Shown here: in pieces, positions 6,917 to 10,357 of the stretch
How positions within the stretch are numbered: the stretch's first letter is position 1
Layout of the letters: every line of letters starts with the position of its first letter
Source: Candidatus Gallimonas intestinigallinarum
Lineage (GTDB): Bacteria > Bacillota_A > Clostridia > Christensenellales > Borkfalkiaceae
Reading direction: 5' to 3'
Assembly: GCA_019116405.1 (NCBI GenBank)
Contig: DXBS01000072.1
Span: forward strand, 1-10,357
Length of the DNA: 10,357 nucleotides
The notes under the pieces: generated by a model
Seen by the model: the letters and a program-made list of their open reading frames with translations, nothing else
Database searches by the model: none
Told to the model about the DNA's origin: nothing
Translations under genes and position numbers: made by a program

Positions 6917-7495
6917 TTACTCCTTTGCTTGCGCGATCGCCTCCGCGAGCGCCTGAGCGCTGATCATTCCCGTCTTCTCAAACGTAATCACGCCTTCGCT
7001 GTCAAGAATAATGGTTCTGGGATAAGAGCCCCTGCCGCCGAGCAGCGTACATACGTCCTGCCGTGCGCCGTCCGCCGCCTGCACGCTGTCCTGCGCGAAC
7101 ACAATGTTGCTGTCTGCGTAATTGGCGGAAATGTATGCGGGTGCATCTTCCTTGGAGGAGATGCTGTGCACCGCCACAATGGTGACGTCGGGATCCTCGC
7201 GCGCGACCTGATCGAAGTCGGGAAGTTCCATGATGCAGTAGGGACACCAGGTTCCCCAGAAGTTGATGACGGTCACTTTGCCGCGGCTGTCCGAAGGAGA
7301 GTAAGTCCGTTCGGTCAGCTCGCCCGTCGCATTGTCATAGATCTGCACCGTAAAGTCAGGGCACACAGACCCGTCGGGCGCTTCCCCGGCATCCGAAACC
7401 TCTTTGTCACATGCCACAAAAAAGATTGCGCACCCTAGCGCGACCAACATGATCAAGGTCAAAATTATAAAAATCGTACGCCTTTTCCAGTTCAT
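6917..7495 (-). CDS. TlpA/ResA-like thioredoxin-fold lipoprotein
   Basis: 192 residues. Residues 1-28 form a signal sequence (MNWKRR then a long hydrophobic run), with a likely lipobox FVAC, giving lipidated Cys29; Cys22 is a second candidate. The thioredoxin domain follows: VTVINFWGTWCPYCIMELPDF (75-95; key part WCPYC, redox Cys84 and Cys87), VTIVAVHSISS, and the cis-proline segment GSYPRTIILDSEG (Pro159). TlpA/ResA proteins act outside the membrane as thiol-disulfide reductases, in cytochrome c maturation, sporulation or redox repair; no partner genes are next to it. CPYC is glutaredoxin-like rather than the commoner CxPC of this family. The ATG at 7495 is chosen for the signal peptide; AGGA lies 11 nt upstream and a closer AAGGAG directly abuts the ATG. 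An in-frame GTG 12 nt upstream is an alternative. Confidence 0.9.
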   Translation of the reverse strand: MNWKRRTIFIILTLIMLVALGCAIFFVACDKEVSDAGEAPDGSVCPDFTVQIYDNATGELTERTYSPSDSRGKVTVINFWGTWCPYCIMELPDFDQVAREDPDVTIVAVHSISSKEDAPAYISANYADSNIVFAQDSVQAADGARQDVCTLLGGRGSYPRTIILDSEGVITFEKTGMISAQALAEAIAQAKE

Positions 7496-7526
7496 CTCCT
7501 TCACATTCCTGATATAAATTTGATTG

Positions 7527-7555
7527 ATTATACCATAATTAATTTGAAGCGTCAA
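7527..7555 (-). promoter_or_regulatory. Sigma-A promoter of the thioredoxin-like gene
   Basis: On the minus strand, -35 TTGACG (7555-7550), 17-bp spacer, -10 TATAAT (7532-7527). This leaves a leader of about 25 nt before the ATG at 7495. It is divergent to the serpin promoter, whose -35 lies 60 bp away. Confidence 0.85.
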
Positions 7556-7589
7556 CCTGATAGCGCCCGGCAGAGGCCACGCAAACTTT

Positions 7590-7611
7590 GCCCTTTGCAT
7601 TTTTTGCGGCG
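7590..7611. repeat. 22-bp exact repeat, copy 2
   Basis: Second copy of the 22-bp sequence at 6830-6851, lying between the divergent promoters and ending 4 bp before the serpin -35 box. The bases on either side of the two copies differ. Here it is not part of a terminator-quality hairpin. Confidence 0.85.
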
Positions 7612-7615
7612 GATA

Positions 7616-7644
7616 TTGACATTCCCGTTCCCCGCCGCTATAAT
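7616..7644 (+). promoter_or_regulatory. Perfect consensus sigma-A promoter of the serpin gene
   Basis: -35 TTGACA (7616-7621), 17-bp spacer, -10 TATAAT (7639-7644): a match to consensus at all twelve positions. The leader before the ATG at 7733 would be about 80 nt. Such a promoter suggests strong expression unless repressed. Confidence 0.9.
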
Positions 7645-7732
7645 CAAGTTGTGGACGAATTTTGCAAAACGGTGAGTAAAATGCGCCGCTTGTGCGTTAT
7701 ATTGTTGTAAGACCGTGTAAGGGGGTAAAAAT

Positions 7733-9037
7733 ATGAAGAAGATGTTACGCGCACTTGCGCTCGCGTGCTGCGGCGCGATGGTCCTTTCCCTGTGCTCCTG
7801 CGCGGGCAAGGGGACGCTGCTCAGAGAAGCGGATGCGGCGACGCCCCTTTCCTATACCGAGCGCGACGATGCGTCCTTTGCGGCGGTCACGGCGGGCGCG
7901 CAGCAATTCTCCACGGCGTTTACCGCCGCCATGTACGAGCGCCGCGAGGAGACGCAAAACTTTGTCCTCTCCCCCGTCTCCGTCTACGCGGGGCTCTCGC
8001 TCGCCGCAGCGTGCGCGCAGGGCGAGACCAAGGCGCAGCTTTTATCCGCGCTCGGCGTGACGGAACAGCAACTCTCGGCAGGCTTTGCCCCCTTCTACCG
8101 CTCCCTGACGGCAGACGGCAAGGACGACACGGGCAAGCAGCGCACGAAGCTGCACCTTGCCAACGCCATCTATGTAAACGAAGGAACGCAGATCAATGAC
8201 AGTTGCCTCGATACGCTCGCCTCCGACTATTACTGCTATTCCTATGCGGCGGACTTTTGGAGCGACAACCGGGCAGCCAATGAGGCGGTCCGGAACTTCG
8301 TCTCCGAGCAGACGGACGGGCTCATCGATCAAAACTTCATGCTCTCCGAGGAGACCATCTTTGCGCTCATCAACGCGCTGTACTTAAAGGACGTCTGGAA
8401 CGGGTACGGCGAAGACCTGCAAACAGCGGGCGACTATGTATTTACGGACCGCTACGGAAACGGCGTGACCGTCCCCTTCCTGCGCGGCTACTCCGTGGCG
8501 GGCAGGGCGTACGAGGGAGAGACGTTCACCTCCTTCCATGCCGACACCTACGCGGGCTACAAGATCAAATTCCTGCTGCCCAAGGAGGGCTACACGGTGG
8601 ACGACGTGATGACCGCAGAAGTCCTCTCTGAGCTTGCCGCCGTCACCGACTACGCCGCCGTGAACGAGGAAAAACTTGAGAGATATTACACGCGCTGCAT
8701 CTTCCCCGCCTTCTCGGCGAGCAGCAACGTGGACGCGATGGCCGTCCTCTCCGAGACATTCGGCGTCACCGACCTGTTCTCCCCTACGAAGAGCGATCTC
8801 ACCGCGCTGACCGACGACGGTGCATTCTGCACGGGCGTCAGGCACGTTGCGACGCTCACCGTCGACGAGACGGGCATCGAGGGCGCGGCGGCGACCGTTC
8901 TGCCCGCTGCGGGCGACCCCGGACCGGACGAGTACGAGGACGTCTACCTTGACTTTATCGTCGATCGGGCGTTCGGATTTCTTCTGACCGACCGCTACGA
9001 TACTGTGCTGTTTGCCGGCGCGATCGAAACGGTCTGA
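7733..9037 (+). CDS. Serpin-family protease inhibitor, lipoprotein
   Basis: 434 residues. Residues 1-23 form a lipoprotein signal (MKKMLRALALACCGAMVLS then LCSC, lipidated Cys23), so it is probably tethered outside the membrane. Serpin landmarks: NFVLSPVSVYAGLSLAAA (77-94), HLANAIYVN (141-149), ALINALYLKDVW (211-222), HVATLTVDETGIEGAAAT (371-388) and FIVDRAFGFLL (408-418) near the C terminus. The hinge (E379, G381, then GAAAT) is of the inhibitory kind, so it should trap a serine or cysteine protease by loop insertion. P14 is Ile, where Thr or Ser is usual. The reactive loop is about 7 residues longer than that of alpha-1-antitrypsin and acidic (DPGPDEYED), so P1 cannot be assigned. The start has AAGGGGG 8 nt upstream. 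Gut bacterial serpins are known to inhibit host or microbial proteases; the target here is unknown. Confidence 0.95.
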   Translation: MKKMLRALALACCGAMVLSLCSCAGKGTLLREADAATPLSYTERDDASFAAVTAGAQQFSTAFTAAMYERREETQNFVLSPVSVYAGLSLAAACAQGETKAQLLSALGVTEQQLSAGFAPFYRSLTADGKDDTGKQRTKLHLANAIYVNEGTQINDSCLDTLASDYYCYSYAADFWSDNRAANEAVRNFVSEQTDGLIDQNFMLSEETIFALINALYLKDVWNGYGEDLQTAGDYVFTDRYGNGVTVPFLRGYSVAGRAYEGETFTSFHADTYAGYKIKFLLPKEGYTVDDVMTAEVLSELAAVTDYAAVNEEKLERYYTRCIFPAFSASSNVDAMAVLSETFGVTDLFSPTKSDLTALTDDGAFCTGVRHVATLTVDETGIEGAAATVLPAAGDPGPDEYEDVYLDFIVDRAFGFLLTDRYDTVLFAGAIETV

Positions 9038-9043
9038 GAATAT

Positions 9044-9087
9044 ATTCACGAATTTTCTCGCGCAAAGGCGTGACAAAATTCCGTGAT
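9044..9087 (+). repeat. Left 44-bp terminal inverted repeat, itself a hairpin
   Basis: Starts ATTCACGAATTTTCTC. Bases 9047-9085 fold on themselves: CACG/CGTG, AATTTT/AAAATT, then a 6-bp GC-rich stem with one G-U pair, an AAAG loop, one C-C mismatch and one bulged C. It begins 6 bp after the serpin stop codon and so would be the first structure in the serpin mRNA 3' region. Confidence 0.85.
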
Positions 9088-9092
9088 TGGAG

Positions 9093-9124
9093 AAAGGAGG
9101 CTCTCCTGCTGGAGAGCCTCCTTT
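9093..9124 (+). terminator. Strong hairpin, probable serpin terminator
   Basis: A perfect 14-bp stem (AAAGGAGGCTCTCC with GGAGAGCCTCCTTT) around a TGCT loop. The A/T outer pairs supply TTT on the 3' side, followed by CGTAC. The U-run is short, so termination may be incomplete. It is symmetrical (AAA on the other strand) and could serve both directions. Confidence 0.6.
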
Positions 9125-9252
9125 CGTACTTGCCCTCCCTGCGCAAGGGAGGGTGGATTGCCGTAGGCAAGACAGGAGGGTCGGTTAAACCCTTCCGCCC
9201 CTGCGGGGCACCGTCTTGGCGGCGCCAAGGTAGTGCGCCGCCTGCGGGCAGA

Positions 9253-9277
9253 AAATCGCCGCTGATAAAGGCGATTT
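9253..9277. repeat. Inverted repeat, 8-bp stem
   Basis: AAATCGCC and GGCGATTT flank a 9-nt loop inside the hairpin-rich block. Confidence 0.6.
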
Positions 9278-9327
9278 CCAAGTTCAGCGTGCGCGCACAG
9301 CGCACCGCGCTGCTGCGCATGATGCAC

Positions 9328-9365
9328 GCCTCACCCTAAAAATCTTGCAGATTTTCAGGGGAGGC
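9328..9365. repeat. Long imperfect hairpin, about 15 paired bases
   Basis: GCCTC/GAGGC, CCCT/AGGG and AAAATC/GATTTT pair in register around a TTGCA loop, with one bulged A and one A-C mismatch. The similar interval structure of this and neighbouring repeats suggests several repeat families nested together. Confidence 0.65.
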
Positions 9366-9468
9366 AAGAGAAGCATTCCGCCATTTGCTAAAATCTCAGA
9401 TACAAGCAGGGTTTCCCTGCGCAGTATGCCTCTATTTGCTGCTGACGCAGCTTGGGGGTGGGTGTGAA

Positions 9469-9511
9469 TTGACGCGAACTATAATTGTAAGCCCCTAAAG
9501 GTTCGCGTCAA
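9469..9511. repeat. Perfect 11-bp inverted repeat with 21-nt loop
   Basis: TTGACGCGAAC (9469-9479) and GTTCGCGTCAA (9501-9511). The TATAAT in the loop is only 5 bp from the TTGACG, so the two do not make a promoter. It could be a protein-binding site or the end pair of a smaller nested repeat. Confidence 0.7.
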
Positions 9512-9575
9512 GAGAGGGGTGAGGGCGTGCGTTATGCCGACAGCCGCGGTGCGGCTTCGGCGCATGCCCGAACTT

Positions 9576-9605
9576 AAGAAATTGCCATGTGCAAGGCAAT
9601 TTCTT
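9576..9605. repeat. Perfect 11-bp inverted repeat with 8-nt loop
   Basis: AAGAAATTGCC (9576-9586) and GGCAATTTCTT (9595-9605) form a stable hairpin inside the block. Smaller hairpins follow, such as CCGCAC/GTGCGG and GCCGC/GCGGC between 9628 and 9660. Confidence 0.7.
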
Positions 9606-9679
9606 GACCGAGGGCGGGGGCTACCCGCACGAGACGTGCGGTCAGCCGCGAAGCGGCGTGCCCGCAACCTCCCTCTCAG

Positions 9680-9723
9680 ATCACGGAATTTTGTCACGCC
9701 TTTGCGTGAGAAAATTCGTGAAT
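9680..9723 (-). repeat. Right 44-bp terminal inverted repeat, itself a hairpin
   Basis: Inverted copy of 9044-9087 with a single difference (A for G at the 17th base), which turns the G-U pair of the left copy into a Watson-Crick pair. Its outermost base is the last base of the arabinofuranosidase TGA stop codon, so that gene runs straight into it. Confidence 0.85.
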
Positions 9724-10357
9724 CACTTTCTGAATACCAACACCTGAAAGCTCCGCGGGGGGATCTCCACCGTGCGGGGCGCGGTGGGTGCGACCTCGAA
9801 GGGAGCAACCTTCTCCTTTTCCGCCATGGAGTTGACGTCGGAGAGCGCCCCTTCCATGCGCACGATGCGAAGAAGCTCGCCGAAGTCGAAGTCCCCTTCC
9901 ACCTGCGCCGTGAGCGTCTCTTCGCCCGCGTTGACCACTTTGACGTACGTCAGATCGCCCGACGACGTCGCCGAGACATAGGTGTCCTTTACGTCCGTAT
10001 CCGTCTTGTAGGAGACCTCGCCCGTCAAGAGAGCGTACGTCATCTGGACATAGTAGTTGGGCGTGCCGTACACCGAGGCGCCGTCAAACCAGATGAGATC
10101 GGGACTCCACTGCGTGTAACCAAGGCGGGCTAAAAGCGGTGCGTACGAGCGCATGACGACGACGTCCGCATTGCGTTCCATGCCCGTCATGAACGCCGCC
10201 TCCGCAAGCGCGGATTCCCAGGTGTTCGACTCGGGCGCGTTGAATTTCCCCGCGCCCTCCGCCTGAATGTGCGTCGCGTACTCGCCCGCATAGACGAGCG
10301 CGTCGCGGGGATAGCTGTCGTACATGTTGGTATTGGCGAACATCCACTCCGCAGGCA
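9723..10357 (-). CDS. GH51 alpha-L-arabinofuranosidase, C-terminal part (runs off right edge)
   Basis: About 210 residues are visible, in frame to the window edge (PAEWMFANTNMYDSYPRD at the edge). Family landmarks: VYAGEYATH, then WESALAEAAFMTGMERNADVV and MRSYAPLLARL, then QWSPDLIWFDG and TPNYYVQMTYALLTGEV. This is the end of the TIM barrel and the C-terminal beta-sandwich of GH51 enzymes, which release terminal arabinose from arabinan, arabinoxylan or arabinogalactan. The catalytic glutamates lie upstream, outside the window, so activity and any signal peptide cannot be judged. The protein ends VPPRS-like, PPRSFQVLVFRK, and the stop codon overlaps the right inverted repeat by one base. The C-terminal end looks complete. 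Confidence 0.9.
   Translation of the reverse strand, partial: PAEWMFANTNMYDSYPRDALVYAGEYATHIQAEGAGKFNAPESNTWESALAEAAFMTGMERNADVVVMRSYAPLLARLGYTQWSPDLIWFDGASVYGTPNYYVQMTYALLTGEVSYKTDTDVKDTYVSATSSGDLTYVKVVNAGEETLTAQVEGDFDFGELLRIVRMEGALSDVNSMAEKEKVAPFEVAPTAPRTVEIPPRSFQVLVFRK

Larger units (their letters stand above)
9038..9722. other. 685-bp gene-free interval between two converging genes
   Basis: No credible gene is present. It holds the hairpin-rich block described separately. Open frames on both strands here are short, arginine- and proline-rich, and run through the palindromes, so they look spurious. Confidence 0.8.
9044..9723. mobile_element. 680-bp hairpin-rich block bounded by 44-bp inverted repeats (MITE-like or composite intergenic repeat)
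   Basis: The two ends (9044-9087 and 9680-9723) are inverted copies, 43 of 44 bases identical, and weak similarity (GAGA, then GGAGG) continues a little inward. The interior encodes no protein and contains many strong inverted repeats, among them 9093-9124, 9253-9277, 9328-9365, 9469-9511 and 9576-9605. This layout fits a non-autonomous element such as a MITE, or a nested pile of REP-like repeats. No target-site duplication is evident just outside the ends, so transposition is inference. A large structured RNA is the main alternative. No promoter with proper spacing was found inside. Confidence 0.55.

Noticed and set aside
6872..7438. 188-residue plus-strand open frame antisense to the thioredoxin-like gene
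   Set aside because: The opposite strand encodes an unmistakable thioredoxin domain; this frame has no recognisable features.
9046..9339. Short frames of 89-93 residues in the left half of the hairpin-rich block
   Set aside because: They read through the palindromes, are basic and low in complexity, and lack ribosome binding sites; they look like spurious frames typical of repeat elements.
9469..9486. TTGACG followed by TATAAT as a promoter inside the block
   Set aside because: The spacing is only 5 bp, against the 16-18 bp required.
9044..9723. CRISPR array in the repeat-rich block
   Set aside because: The repeats are inverted and all different; there is no direct repeat of constant length with regular spacers, and no cas gene nearby.
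9479..9808. 109-residue minus-strand frame spanning the right inverted repeat
   Set aside because: It starts inside the GH51 coding region in another frame and passes through hairpins; no support as a gene.

Overview
The window looks like part of a chromosome from an anaerobic Clostridia-type Firmicute, probably an uncultured gut lineage. It is GC-rich by eye, genes are tightly packed, and most point leftward. Sigma-A promoters are near consensus with 17-bp spacers, Shine-Dalgarno sites are strong, and intrinsic terminators are clear. The protein set (FeoA/FeoB, DUF378, a large surface protein with Ig-like folds, a serpin lipoprotein, a GH51 arabinofuranosidase) fits a gut commensal. This taxonomic reading is inference; there is no rRNA or marker gene here.

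Layout, read on the minus strand from right to left except for the serpin. (1) 9723-10357 is the C-terminal part of a GH51 alpha-L-arabinofuranosidase, running off the right edge. (2) 9044-9723 is a 680-bp gene-free block. It is bounded by 44-bp inverted repeats (43/44 identical), each itself a hairpin, and is packed with further hairpins. It sits exactly between the converging 3' ends of the arabinofuranosidase and the serpin. (3) 7733-9037 (+) is a serpin lipoprotein with an inhibitory-type hinge and a long acidic reactive loop, driven by a perfect consensus promoter. (4) 6917-7495 (-) is a TlpA/ResA-like thioredoxin lipoprotein, transcribed divergently from the serpin. (5) 5210-6782 (-) is a two-gene operon with an 8-nt overlap: a class I SAM-dependent methyltransferase whose promoter implies a leaderless mRNA, then an RluA-family pseudouridine synthase without an S4 domain. 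Both look like RNA-modification enzymes. (6) 2688-5072 (-) is a 794-residue membrane-anchored surface protein with its own promoter and terminator. (7) 2296-2541 (-) is a small DUF378 membrane protein followed by a strong terminator. (8) 244-2234 (-) is feoA-feoB, the ferrous iron uptake pair, coupled by a GTGA overlap. FeoB has an intact P-loop and iron-transport core, but a degenerate guanine-specificity motif and almost no helical domain. (9) 1-296 (-) is the start of a second RluA-type pseudouridine synthase, this one with an S4 domain, overlapping the feoB 3' end by 53 bp.

No complete new defence or mobile system is visible. The most unusual items are the hairpin-rich block bounded by palindromic inverted repeats, the divergent FeoB with its odd feoA leader, the serpin loop, and a 22-bp exact repeat shared by two intergenic regions.
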